Origin: Haemophilus haemolyticus
GTDB taxonomy: Bacteria; Pseudomonadota; Gammaproteobacteria; Enterobacterales; Pasteurellaceae
NCBI RefSeq assembly: GCF_001679045.1
Contig: NZ_LYCK01000001.1
Location: 389,162-453,161 of the forward strand
Length of the DNA: 64,000 bases
Direction of reading: 5' to 3'
In this document: positions 47,784 through 58,910 of the stretch, in pieces
Layout of the letters: each line of letters starts with the position of its first letter
How positions within the stretch are numbered: the first letter of the stretch is position 1
Notes under the pieces: generated by a model
Database searches by the model: none
Seen by the model: the letters and a program-made list of their open reading frames with translations, nothing else
Told to the model about the DNA's origin: nothing
Translations under genes and position numbers: made by a program

Positions 47784-49304
47784 TTATTTAAATGCATATT
47801 TTTTCAATAAAAACACAGGAATCCCTGAAAAGAGAACGAGCATTAAGGCATAAGGCGTTGCCGCAGCGTATTGCGCATCACTGGTATATTCCCAAACGGC
47901 AATAGAAAGGGTTTTGATGTCGTTTGGCGTGAGCAAAAGCGTTGCAGTAAGCTCTTTCATTAAATTCAAAAATACTAGGGAGAATGCTGCCGCAATGCCT
48001 GGTAGCATTGCTGGTAATGTTAAAGTTCGGAAAATATAGAATGGACTTCGTCCTAGGCTTTGTCCGACTTTCTCAATATTATCAGAAAGTTGCTCAAGCG
48101 AGGCTCTAAGTGTGGTTTGTGCCATTGGTAAATAGAGCATAAAGTAAGCCACGATAATAACTAAAAAGGTTTGATATAAGCTGTTGGTATAGTTGATCGT
48201 AAAGTAAATCAGCGATAATGCGATAACTAAGCCGGGTACAGCGTGTAATAGGTAAGGTAACCGATCAATCCAAACGGTTAATTTGCTACGATAGCGTACA
48301 GCTGCCCAAACCAATGGCAAAGCACAAACTACGGTAAGCAATGCGCCTAGGCCTGAAATGATAAATGAATTACTGAATGCCGATAAAAATTCTGAAAAAT
48401 CACCCGCACTTTCGAGTGAATGTCCTACGATAAGCCAGTAAATTAACATAATCACAGGTACGCCAATGCTTAAGATGAATATGCTAGAGAAAAATCCGAA
48501 GGTTAAACATTGTTTGCCAAAAGAAAGCGTTTTTACTGGATAAGGACGAGTGACACCTTTGCCACTGTTGTAAAGGGTTTGTTTACCGCGGAAGAATGTT
48601 TCTCCCAGCACAATAATGCTACAAATTGCCATTAATACAGCGGAAAGTAGTGCTGCGGTGCTATTATTAAAAGACATTTCATATTCTTGGAAAATAGCTG
48701 TGGTGAATGTTTGGTAATTTAAAATTGAAACTGCACCGAAATCTACCAGCATATGTAATGCTATTAGCAATAAACTACTACCGATTGCTGGTTTTAATTG
48801 CGGGAAAATAGCGTGCCAAAAGGTGTAAGTTTGGCTTTTTCCTAATGAAAGGCTTACTTCTTCAAGAGAGCGATCTAGTCGTTTAAGCGTAGCTGAAATT
48901 GGCAAGTAAGCGAGTGGGAAAGAGCTTAGTGTCATGATGCCGATTGTTCCCCAAAAACCTTCGACTCGAAAGGTGAGGCTGATCCAAGTAAAACAACTCA
49001 CAAAGGCTGGAATACAAAGCGGCAAACTCATTGCCACTTCAAAAAATGATTTGCCGAAAAAACGATATCGTTCAAGTAAAAATGCACAAAGCGTACCGAG
49101 AAAAATGGAACCAATAGTCACACAGACCATGAGAAGCATTGTGTTGCTCAGTAATTCCGCCATTCTCGGGCGAATAAGAAGCTCAAGGCTACGATCTAAT
49201 CCGACTTCAATCGCACGGAAAAGAATATACAGAAATGGTAATAAGAGCGGTAAACCAATAAGTAAAATAATGATGGTGAGCCAAAGTGGGGGCGTTCGGG
49301 TCAA
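47784..49304 (-). CDS. hitB: Ferric iron ABC transporter permease HitB (FbpB)
   Basis: A 506-aa permease made of two fused six-helix halves, each with an EAA loop (LEEVSLSLGKSQTYTFWHAIFPQL and LSDNIEKVGQSLGRSPFYIFRTLTLP regions). I chose a TTG start at 49304 because AAAGGA sits at the right distance and the length matches the family; a GTG at 49340 is in the loop of a hairpin and has no clear ribosome binding site. It follows hitA by 70 bases, which hold a strong stem-loop. Confidence 0.9.
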   Translation of the reverse strand: MTRTPPLWLTIIILLIGLPLLLPFLYILFRAIEVGLDRSLELLIRPRMAELLSNTMLLMVCVTIGSIFLGTLCAFLLERYRFFGKSFFEVAMSLPLCIPAFVSCFTWISLTFRVEGFWGTIGIMTLSSFPLAYLPISATLKRLDRSLEEVSLSLGKSQTYTFWHAIFPQLKPAIGSSLLLIALHMLVDFGAVSILNYQTFTTAIFQEYEMSFNNSTAALLSAVLMAICSIIVLGETFFRGKQTLYNSGKGVTRPYPVKTLSFGKQCLTFGFFSSIFILSIGVPVIMLIYWLIVGHSLESAGDFSEFLSAFSNSFIISGLGALLTVVCALPLVWAAVRYRSKLTVWIDRLPYLLHAVPGLVIALSLIYFTINYTNSLYQTFLVIIVAYFMLYLPMAQTTLRASLEQLSDNIEKVGQSLGRSPFYIFRTLTLPAMLPGIAAAFSLVFLNLMKELTATLLLTPNDIKTLSIAVWEYTSDAQYAAATPYALMLVLFSGIPVFLLKKYAFK

Positions 49305-49324
49305 AAGATAGTCCTTTATATGTG

Positions 49325-49361
49325 GCAACTGTATCTTCACTTTTGGTGAAAATACAGTTGC
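49325..49361 (-). promoter_or_regulatory. Stem-loop between hitA and hitB
   Basis: GCAACTGTAT (49325-49334) and ATACAGTTGC (49352-49361) pair, and an inner TTCAC/GTGAA pair extends the stem. No T run follows on the minus strand. Such hairpins protect the upstream message, so more HitA than HitB/HitC would be made. Confidence 0.7.
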
Positions 49362-49374
49362 GACGTTAGCGGGC

Positions 49375-50388
<1,014 letters not shown>

Positions 50389-50446
50389 TTATGAGAATGA
50401 ATGTTTTAATTAAGTCTGAATGACCTTTATTCTATTTCCAAATTCA

Positions 50447-50472
50447 TTCAAATGCAAATAATTCTCAATTTT
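50447..50472 (-). promoter_or_regulatory. Fur-box-like site upstream of hitA
   Basis: On the minus strand GAGAATTATTTGCATTTGA matches 11 of 19 positions of the Fur consensus by my count. It lies about 75-100 bases before hitA, where a Fur-repressed promoter is expected. The opening GAGAATTATT is the same as in the site at the small RNA near 8566. Confidence 0.55.
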
Positions 50473-50539
50473 TATTTGTGGCAAAACAAAAGGAGAGCTG
50501 TTAGCTCTCCTTCAATAGATAGATTGCTTTGAATTTTGT

Positions 50540-52087
50540 TTATAGTGTGGCTGGTTGGATGTAACCTAAGTCTGCTAATACTATACAAATAGAATCACAT
50601 AATCCTGAACAATCAAACTCTTCATCAATGAGTTTTTCGTTGTTGTTCATATCTTTGTAGCCATTTTCAATTAAATACGCTTTGAGTGACGCATTGAGGG
50701 TCGCTTTAGTTGTCGGTGTTTCCATTTGAGACATCATATAAACATGCAGTTCATTTAAATCTTCAACTCCGCAGTTATACATATTGCCTGCGCCGATATA
50801 TTGATCCGCTCCCTCTATCATAGTCTTCATGTATTGCGTGAACCGTTTAGGTACATAAGTTTTGTTATCTTCAAACGCATATGTTTGATAAGGTGTGAGA
50901 AAAACATTGATATAACCGAAGATAATTGCTAACAATACGGAAGAGTAAATTTCATTCTCTGTGAGATTTTCAAATTCTTTATGTTCAGCAATGTAATCAA
51001 TTAATGATTGAATAGTGAAATGGCCTACTTGATAGATAAAGTGTTCAAGTAATTTTTCTACGCCTTGATTATTGAATATATTGCTCAGATTATTTTCTTT
51101 GCCTTGATTAATGAACGTTAGTTTGTTTAATAAATCTGTCTTTATGTTCTCAGTACGGTTAATGTTATCTTGTAAATGAGCATGGCATAGTAAACTTCTT
51201 CTAAATGCTACATCGTAAAGATAATCGAGGCATTGCTCACGTGCCACATAATCTGTTTCGGATAATTGATTGATCATGTCTCTTAGATGTGGTGGCATAC
51301 AAGAAGTATATGAAAGTAGGAAACTTGTATCGCCAATATAAGCCAATTGATGTTGATGTAGGCTATCAACAAATTGATTTAAATAGAGAGGGTGGTTGTG
51401 ATATTCGAGATATTCATGGGCTACGTAATGATCATCTTTAGTTTGAATATCATCAAAGTTTTCAATTCTGCTCTTGTTATTGTTTTTTTCAGACTCAATC
51501 GATTTAATTGCATCTGAGAATAATTGAACAACGGCTTTGCCACGACGAGTTTGCTCAGAGAGCGGTAAATTCTGAGTGTATTTATTGGCATAGAGCATAA
51601 TATCACGTGCAACTTCTCGGCTTTTCCAACCGGGATAGGTATTGTAAGAAATATAAGCAATACCATTTGGTGTTAAATTCTCACGACAAATCTCAAGGAT
51701 TTTATCTTTCACATTATCAGGTACCCAAGAATAAATACCATGTACGATAATGTAGTCAAACATGCCAAACTCAGGCGTAATATCGAGAATATTTTTTGTT
51801 TCTAAATGAACGTTTGTTAATCCCATTGATTTGATGATTTCATTACCTTGAGTAATTTGGCTATCTGCTAAATCAATGCCGACAAATTCAGTATCTGGAT
51901 GATAAACCGCTTGAGAAATTAAGTTTCCACCAAAAGAAGAACCTAATTCTAATACTTTAGCACCTTTGAGTGATGGAGGGGTTAATCCCCATAATGTTGC
52001 ATTTCCTTCCAAAAGCGCAATGCTCGTATAAGAAAAGGGTTTTGAGTAGTATCTAAGTTCGTCGTAGCGGTTATTTTGTTCGGTCAT
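50540..52087 (-). CDS. Class I SAM methyltransferase with C-terminal regulatory domain
   Basis: A 515-aa protein with a methyltransferase domain at the N terminus (motif [13 protein letters not shown] at 45-56, [10 protein letters not shown] motif [15 protein letters not shown]) and a long helical C-terminal region of the type called methyltransferase regulatory domain. The substrate is unknown. It is a single gene, 166 bases upstream of hitA's start region on the same strand but separated by the hit promoter, and divergent from phoH. Confidence 0.85.
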   Translation of the reverse strand: MTEQNNRYDELRYYSKPFSYTSIALLEGNATLWGLTPPSLKGAKVLELGSSFGGNLISQAVYHPDTEFVGIDLADSQITQGNEIIKSMGLTNVHLETKNILDITPEFGMFDYIIVHGIYSWVPDNVKDKILEICRENLTPNGIAYISYNTYPGWKSREVARDIMLYANKYTQNLPLSEQTRRGKAVVQLFSDAIKSIESEKNNNKSRIENFDDIQTKDDHYVAHEYLEYHNHPLYLNQFVDSLHQHQLAYIGDTSFLLSYTSCMPPHLRDMINQLSETDYVAREQCLDYLYDVAFRRSLLCHAHLQDNINRTENIKTDLLNKLTFINQGKENNLSNIFNNQGVEKLLEHFIYQVGHFTIQSLIDYIAEHKEFENLTENEIYSSVLLAIIFGYINVFLTPYQTYAFEDNKTYVPKRFTQYMKTMIEGADQYIGAGNMYNCGVEDLNELHVYMMSQMETPTTKATLNASLKAYLIENGYKDMNNNEKLIDEEFDCSGLCDSICIVLADLGYIQPATL

Positions 52088-52221
52088 AATCTATCCAGTT
52101 TGTCACATAATTGAGGGCATATATTATAGAGGGAATAGAAATGAAAACAAAGCGATGATTATTTCCCATGCAGTAGTAATTACGCTAGAATAACCACAAT
52201 TTTCACCAGCTTAGTATCCTC

Positions 52222-53304
52222 ATGCTTTCATTTACTCTCGAACCTCAAGATAACGCACGTTTGCAATCTTTATGCGGTGCATTTGATGATCATCTAAAAC
52301 TTATCGAAAAAGAATTTAATCTTGTCATTGCTCGTCATAATTTCACTTTTAATATTGATACTGAGGAAGAGGAGCCGAAACCTTATCATGCAAAATTGAT
52401 AAAAAGTGCGGTGAAATTAATCCAAGATTTATATGTAGAAACTGCGCCCGTAAAAGGTAAAGTAAAAGAGTTAGATTTGGAAGATGTGCATATGGCTTTG
52501 CAAGAAAGCCGTATGCTATCTCAAGTTGAACCGAACCGTGCTGAAAATAATGTTTTCAGTACAACGATTAAAACTAAACGAGGTGTGATTAAACCTCGAG
52601 GCGAAAATCAAGTTCAATATTTGCATAATATTTTAACTCACGATATTAGTTTTGGTATTGGCCCTGCGGGAACGGGGAAAACATTCTTAGCGGTTGCTAC
52701 GGCAGTGGAGGCTTTAGAGCGTCAAGAAATTCGTCGCGTTTTACTCACTCGCCCTGCGGTGGAAGCGGGCGAAAAGCTAGGGTTTTTACCGGGGGATTTA
52801 GGTCAGAAAATCGAACCTTATTTACGTCCGCTTTATGATGCGTTGTTTGAAATGTTAGGTTTTGAGCGTGTGCAAAAATTAATCGAACGTAATGTTATTG
52901 AAATTGCCCCTTTGGCTTATATGCGTGGGCGTACACTTAATGATAGCTTTATTATTTTAGATGAAAGCCAAAATACGACAGTTGAGCAAATGAAAATGTT
53001 TTTAACCCGTATTGGTTTTAATTCTAAAGCCGTGATTACGGGCGATATTACGCAAATTGACTTACCTCGTAGCTCAAAATCTGGTTTACGCCATGCGATT
53101 GAAGTGTTGGAAAAAGTACCAGAATTAAGTTTTAACTATTTTGATAGCAAAGATATTGTGCGTCATCCGGTGGTGGCTAAAGTCGTGCAAGCATACGAAG
53201 AATGGGAAGTGCAAGATGAAATTCGTCGCAAAGAATTAGCGGAGCTTCGTAAAGCAGAACGTGAAAAAGAGCGGTCAGAAATTGAAAAGAATTTAGGAGA
53301 GTAG
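52222..53304 (+). CDS. ybeZ: PhoH-like ATPase YbeZ
   Basis: The 360-aa product is a PhoH family P-loop ATPase with Walker A GPAGTGKT (147-154), [17 protein letters not shown] and Walker [12 protein letters not shown]. It works with YbeY in RNA metabolism in E. coli. It is 1 base ahead of ybeY, the conserved ybeZY pair. Confidence 0.96.
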   Translation: MLSFTLEPQDNARLQSLCGAFDDHLKLIEKEFNLVIARHNFTFNIDTEEEEPKPYHAKLIKSAVKLIQDLYVETAPVKGKVKELDLEDVHMALQESRMLSQVEPNRAENNVFSTTIKTKRGVIKPRGENQVQYLHNILTHDISFGIGPAGTGKTFLAVATAVEALERQEIRRVLLTRPAVEAGEKLGFLPGDLGQKIEPYLRPLYDALFEMLGFERVQKLIERNVIEIAPLAYMRGRTLNDSFIILDESQNTTVEQMKMFLTRIGFNSKAVITGDITQIDLPRSSKSGLRHAIEVLEKVPELSFNYFDSKDIVRHPVVAKVVQAYEEWEVQDEIRRKELAELRKAEREKERSEIEKNLGE

Positions 53305-53305
53305 A

Positions 53306-53770
53306 ATGGGAAGTATATTCGTTGATCTGCAAATTGCCACAGAAAATATAGAGGGGCTGCCAACAGAAGAGCAAATTGTGCAGTGGGCAACAGCTGCTGT
53401 TCAACCGGAAGGGGATGAAATTGAAATGACGGTGCGTATTGTGGATGAAGCCGAAAGCCATGAATTAAATTTAACTTATCGTGGCAAGGATCGCCCGACT
53501 AACGTGCTTTCATTTCCATTTGAATGCCCTGACGAAGTGGAGTTGCCATTGTTAGGGGATCTCGTGATTTGTCGTCAAGTTGTGGAGAGAGAAGCCGCAG
53601 AACAAGAGAAACCATTAATGGCACATTGGGCGCATATGGTCGTGCATGGTAGCTTACATTTACTCGGTTATGATCATATTGAAGACGATGAAGCGGAAGA
53701 AATGGAAAGTTTAGAAACCCAAATTATGCAAGGATTAGGCTTTGATGATCCTTATCTAGCAGAGAAATAA
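53306..53770 (+). CDS. ybeY: Endoribonuclease YbeY
   Basis: YbeY is a zinc endoribonuclease that helps mature the 3' end of 16S rRNA and rescue ribosome quality. The 154-aa product has the zinc motif H114, H118 and H124 in [12 protein letters not shown]. It follows ybeZ directly and precedes the Cof-type gene by 15 bases. Confidence 0.97.
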   Translation: MGSIFVDLQIATENIEGLPTEEQIVQWATAAVQPEGDEIEMTVRIVDEAESHELNLTYRGKDRPTNVLSFPFECPDEVELPLLGDLVICRQVVEREAAEQEKPLMAHWAHMVVHGSLHLLGYDHIEDDEAEEMESLETQIMQGLGFDDPYLAEK

Positions 53771-53785
53771 TCTTTATTCGGAGTA

Positions 53786-54574
53786 ATGATGTATAAAGCG
53801 GTATTTAGTGATTTTGATGGCACCTTATTAACCTCTCAACATACTATTTCCCCTCGAACTGTTGCGGCAATTAAGCGTTTAACGGCGAATGGTATTCCTT
53901 TTGTGCCAATTTCGGCGCGTTCTCCTTTAGGTATTTTGCCTTATTGGAAACAGCTTGAAACGAATAATGTACTTGTTGCATTTAGTGGCGCGCTTATTTT
54001 GAATCAACATCTTGAACCAATTTATAGCGTACAAATTGATCCAAAAGATATTTTAGATATTAATACCGTTTTGGCGGATTACCCTTTGCTTGGTGTGAAT
54101 TATTATACAAATAATGACTGCCATGCTCGCGATGTAGAAAATAAATGGGTGATTTATGAACGCAGTGTTACCAAAATTGAAATTCACCCTTTTGATGAAG
54201 TAGCGGCTCGTTCGCCACATAAAATTCAGATTATTGGGGAAGCACAAGAAATCATTGAGATTGAAATTATTTTAAAGGAAAAATTTCCACATCTGAGTAT
54301 TTGTCGTTCTCATGCTAACTTTTTAGAGGTGATGCACAAGAGTGCAACCAAAGGAAGTGCGGTGCGTTTTTTGGAAGATTATTTTGGCGTACAAACCAAT
54401 GAGGTGATTGCGTTTGGTGATAATTTTAATGATTTGGATATGCTAGAACATGCTGGGCTCGGGGTGGCAATGGGAAATGCACCTGATGAAATTAAACAAG
54501 CTGCAAATGTAGTCACTGCGACCAATAATGAAGATGGGTTAGCATTAATTTTGGAAGAAAAATTTCCTGAATAA
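53786..54574 (+). CDS. Cof-type HAD phosphatase
   Basis: A 262-aa HAD hydrolase of the Cof/YidA group, with motif I FSDFDGTLL (8-16), a C2B cap and the C-terminal GDNFNDLDML. Members dephosphorylate sugar phosphates, FMN or PLP; the substrate is unknown here. Two ATG codons in a row leave a one-residue doubt in the start. It is probably the last gene of the ybeZ-ybeY unit. Confidence 0.9.
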   Translation: MMYKAVFSDFDGTLLTSQHTISPRTVAAIKRLTANGIPFVPISARSPLGILPYWKQLETNNVLVAFSGALILNQHLEPIYSVQIDPKDILDINTVLADYPLLGVNYYTNNDCHARDVENKWVIYERSVTKIEIHPFDEVAARSPHKIQIIGEAQEIIEIEIILKEKFPHLSICRSHANFLEVMHKSATKGSAVRFLEDYFGVQTNEVIAFGDNFNDLDMLEHAGLGVAMGNAPDEIKQAANVVTATNNEDGLALILEEKFPE

Positions 54575-54583
54575 TCGGCAAGA

Positions 54584-54610
54584 AAAAGGCTCTCAAACGA
54601 GAGCCTTTTA
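54584..54610. terminator. Terminator between Cof phosphatase and acyl-CoA synthetase
   Basis: AAAAGGCTCTC (54584-54594) and GAGAGCCTTTT (54599-54609) form an 11-bp stem with an AAAC loop. Confidence 0.92.
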
Positions 54611-54611
54611 G

Positions 54612-56420
54612 TTATGAATTTTTTGATTCTTTTGAATTATACATATCTTCAATTTGCTTACGATAACGCTCTAAAATCACTTTTCTACGTAATTTTAATG
54701 TTGGTGTAATTTCACCCAATTTAATGCTAAATGCTCGAGAAAGTAGCGTGAATTTTTTTACTTGCTCGAAATGAGCCAATTCTTTTTGCACCGCATTAAT
54801 ACGCTGCTCAAACATTTTTAGAATTTCAGAATTTTTTAATAATTCTAAACGGTCATGATATTTTATATTGAGCTGTTTAGCGTACTCTTCCAAACTATCA
54901 AAGCAAGGCACAATAAGTGCAGACACATATTTTTTCGCATCGGCGATGATCGCAATTTGTTCGATAAATTTATCTTTACCGATTTTGCTTTCGATATATT
55001 GCGGCGCGATATATTTGCCGTTTGAGGTTTTCATTAATTCTTTAATACGATCGGTAATAAATAAATTCCCTTGTTCGTCAAACTCTCCCGCATCGCCAGT
55101 TTTTAAGAAACCATCTTCAGTGAAGGCTTGAGCCGTTTCTTCAGGCTTTTTGTAATAGCCTTTCATCACCATTCCGCTACGCACGAGGATTTCATTATTT
55201 TCCCCAATTTTAACTTCCGCTTTAGGCATGAGTGTGCCGATTGAATTTGGGTTAAATTGGAAATCATGCCAGCAAGAAACTGTCGCAGTTGTTTCTGTCA
55301 TGCCATAGCCTAATTTGATGTTGATACCAATAGCATGGAAAAATAGCCCAATAGCAGGTTCTAATTTTGCTCCTCCGCAAGGCATCATTTTTATACGCCC
55401 CCCCAATAATTGGCGAAGTTTTGAGAGCACTAATTTATCTGCTAAAGCAAATTGTTTTTTCAATAAGAATGGAACAGTTTTGTTATTCGCACGTAAATCA
55501 AAATGTTTTTGTCCTACGGAAATTGCCCAATGGAACATTATTTGGCGAAGTTTTGGGGCTTTTTGAACTTTATCCAACACGGCAGCATAAATCTTTTCAT
55601 AAAAACGTGGGACGGCACACATTAAGGTTGGGCGAATTTCCGTTAAAGCTGACCGCACTTGATTGGTATCTTCTAAATAGCAAAGTATTGCACCTCTATG
55701 AAGAATATAAGCCGCCCATGCCCGTTCAAAAATATGAGAGAATGGTAAAAAAGAAAGTGAAATATCCTGATCTGTCACGTTAAGTGAAAGATCATGAGCT
55801 TCTAATTGGTGAGCGAGATTAGCGTAATCTAACATGACACCTTTAGGCTCTCCCGTTGTGCCTGAGGTATAAATAATCGTAAATAAATCCGATAATTGTT
55901 TTTGGTTTAAGCGTTGAGTCAGTTCATCTTGTTGTACGTTTGAACCTGTTTCAATAAAACTTTCCCAAGTGCAAGAAAGGGGATCTTGTTGTAATTGAAT
56001 GGTTGATTTCATTGCCACGATTTTTTGTAATTTTGGACAATGATGAGCAATTTCGAATGCTTGATCGTATTGATCTTGATCGCCGACAAATAGAATTTTT
56101 ACATCGGCGTGATTTAGGATAAATTCTGCTTGCTGGGCTGTATTGGTTGCGTAAATAGGTACTGTGATTGCTCGAATTTGTAAGGTCGCAATGTCAGCGA
56201 TTGTCCAACGTTCCATATTATGGGCAAAAATGGCGATTTTATCTTGTACGTCAATATTGTGAGCAAGTAATGCACGAGAAAGTTGATTGAGTTGCTCTTG
56301 AAAATTTTTCCAAGAGATGTCTCGCCACAAGCCGTGTTCTTTATAGCGAAGTGCGGTCATATTTGCACGAGTTTTGGCTTGTTGTTGAATACGATGAACA
56401 AAATGGAGATCGAGATTCAT
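54612..56420 (-). CDS. Long-chain acyl-CoA synthetase (FadD15/AMP-binding type)
   Basis: A 602-aa adenylate-forming enzyme. The AMP-binding signature [35 protein letters not shown] and the C-terminal lysine in PTLKLRRK are present, as in FadD15-type long-chain acyl-CoA ligases. It activates fatty acids for membrane lipid use; H. influenzae has no beta-oxidation. I chose the ATG at 56420, which has AGGGT ahead; an ATG 24 bases up has no site. Confidence 0.93.
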   Translation of the reverse strand: MNLDLHFVHRIQQQAKTRANMTALRYKEHGLWRDISWKNFQEQLNQLSRALLAHNIDVQDKIAIFAHNMERWTIADIATLQIRAITVPIYATNTAQQAEFILNHADVKILFVGDQDQYDQAFEIAHHCPKLQKIVAMKSTIQLQQDPLSCTWESFIETGSNVQQDELTQRLNQKQLSDLFTIIYTSGTTGEPKGVMLDYANLAHQLEAHDLSLNVTDQDISLSFLPFSHIFERAWAAYILHRGAILCYLEDTNQVRSALTEIRPTLMCAVPRFYEKIYAAVLDKVQKAPKLRQIMFHWAISVGQKHFDLRANNKTVPFLLKKQFALADKLVLSKLRQLLGGRIKMMPCGGAKLEPAIGLFFHAIGINIKLGYGMTETTATVSCWHDFQFNPNSIGTLMPKAEVKIGENNEILVRSGMVMKGYYKKPEETAQAFTEDGFLKTGDAGEFDEQGNLFITDRIKELMKTSNGKYIAPQYIESKIGKDKFIEQIAIIADAKKYVSALIVPCFDSLEEYAKQLNIKYHDRLELLKNSEILKMFEQRINAVQKELAHFEQVKKFTLLSRAFSIKLGEITPTLKLRRKVILERYRKQIEDMYNSKESKNS

Positions 56421-56569
56421 ATTAACCCTATTTTTTGATTTCATTGAGCGAACAGTTGTTCGCTAATATAATCTTAAATAGGAATAAAAGCTAGAAGAAT
56501 ATTGATTGTTTTAAATTATTTTTAGTGATCCATTGTTCATTTTTAGATCGTAAGCTAAATTCTAGATAA

Positions 56570-56600
56570 TAAAAAACCGCTCCGAAGAGCGGTTAATTTT
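56570..56600 (-). terminator. Terminator of gapA
   Basis: AACCGCTC (56575-56582), CGAA, GAGCGGTT (56587-56594). On the minus strand a T run follows the stem. Confidence 0.92.
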
Positions 56601-56612
56601 TCAAAGTTTTAA

Positions 56613-57650
<1,038 letters not shown>

Positions 57651-57711
57651 TTAAGTTAAACAAATCTGTTTGCTTTGAGTAATACTGCTCACTCAGTAAG
57701 ACAGCGCACAG

Positions 57712-57774
57712 AGTATAGCACGAGCATTTTTATAAAACTATAAACCCTACTACTTTTTTGTGATCTATATCAAA
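57712..57774 (-). promoter_or_regulatory. gapA promoter with CRP site at about -61.5
   Basis: On the minus strand TATACT (57717-57712) is a -10 box with a poor -35, giving a start near 57705. TGTGATCTATATCAAA (57759-57774) matches the CRP consensus at the left half fully and is centred 61.5 bases upstream, a class I position. The gap up to gmk holds nothing else clear. Confidence 0.6.
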
Positions 57775-57882
57775 TCATCATTAGAATGAAAAAGTACCGT
57801 AAAAAATCACCGCACTTTTGATGATTTTTTATAGAGAAATCTGCATAATAGACTGAAATTGTTAGAGAAGGTTAAATATTCT

Positions 57883-58509
57883 ATGTCTCGAGGTAATCTT
57901 TATATTTTGTCTGCACCAAGTGGCGCAGGAAAATCTTCATTAATTTCTGCGTTATTGGCATCAGATAGTTCAACTCAAAAAATGGTGTCTGTGTCACATA
58001 CGACCCGTGCCCCACGCCCAGGTGAAGTTGAAGGCGTACACTATTATTTTGTATCAAAAGAAGAGTTTGAATCACTCATTGAGCAAGATTTATTTCTAGA
58101 ATATGCCAAAGTTTTTGGTGGCAATTATTATGGAACCTCTTTACCTGCGATTGAAGAAAATTTAGCAAAAGGCATTGATGTATTTTTAGATATTGATTGG
58201 CAGGGTGCTCAACAAATCCGTAAAAAAGTGCCTTCAGTAAAAAGCATTTTTATTTTACCGCCTTCATTGCCTGAATTAGAGCGTCGTTTAATTGGTCGTG
58301 GGCAAGATAGTGAAGAGGTTATCGCTGAACGAATGTCAAAAGCGATAAGTGAAATTTCGCATTATGATGAATATGATTATGTCATTGTGAATGATGATTT
58401 TGAGAAAGCATTAAAAGATTTACAAAGTATTTTGCAATCGGAACGCTTAACTAAAGATTATCAACAAAAACAAAATGCAATGTTAATTCAACAGCTACTA
58501 GCAAAATAG
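57883..58509 (+). CDS. gmk: Guanylate kinase
   Basis: Gmk phosphorylates GMP to GDP. The 208-aa product has P-loop APSGAGKSS from 11 and the GMP-binding region [23 protein letters not shown] chose the ATG at 57883 ([10 protein letters not shown]), with AGAAGG ahead, over a TTG 24 bases up. It starts gmk-rpoZ-spoT-recG, the same order as in E. coli. Confidence 0.98.
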   Translation: MSRGNLYILSAPSGAGKSSLISALLASDSSTQKMVSVSHTTRAPRPGEVEGVHYYFVSKEEFESLIEQDLFLEYAKVFGGNYYGTSLPAIEENLAKGIDVFLDIDWQGAQQIRKKVPSVKSIFILPPSLPELERRLIGRGQDSEEVIAERMSKAISEISHYDEYDYVIVNDDFEKALKDLQSILQSERLTKDYQQKQNAMLIQQLLAK

Positions 58510-58571
58510 GGCGAAATTGAGTATTATAACGCCCTTTCAATAGAGTAATTTTTGACAAATCGGAGTAAATT

Positions 58572-58838
58572 ATGGCTCGTGTTACTGTGCAAGATGCAGT
58601 AGAAAAAATTGGTAACCGTTTTGATTTAATTTTAACGGCTGCGCGTCGTGCAAGACAATTACAACTTAACCAAAGTGCACCGTTAGTGCCAGAAGATAAT
58701 GACAAACCAACAGTAATTGCATTACGTGAAATCGAAAAAGGTTTGATTAATCAAGATATTATGGATGCACAAGAATTCCAAGAAATGGCGAAAGTGCAAG
58801 AAACGGAAGAAGCAGCTGTTGCATTAATTACAGAATAA
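58572..58838 (+). CDS. rpoZ: RNA polymerase omega subunit
   Basis: The 88-aa product matches omega: [30 protein letters not shown]. It assists beta' folding and forms the ppGpp site 1 in E. coli RNA polymerase, so its place next to spoT is fitting. The ribosome binding site is GGAG, and an uptake-signal hairpin follows. Confidence 0.98.
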   Translation: MARVTVQDAVEKIGNRFDLILTAARRARQLQLNQSAPLVPEDNDKPTVIALREIEKGLINQDIMDAQEFQEMAKVQETEEAAVALITE

Positions 58839-58845
58839 TCTTTTA

Positions 58846-58884
58846 AAAGTGCGGTAAAAAATCACGATATTTTAACCGCACTTT
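58846..58884 (+). terminator. Uptake-signal hairpin between rpoZ and spoT
   Basis: AAAGTGCGGTAAAA (58846-58859) pairs with TTTTAACCGCACTTT (58870-58884) with one bulge, followed by CTCTTTC. It is 26 bases ahead of the spoT start, so it may damp spoT transcription within the operon. Confidence 0.65.
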
Positions 58885-58910
58885 CTCTTTCAACGATAAG
58901 TAGGTCTCCT

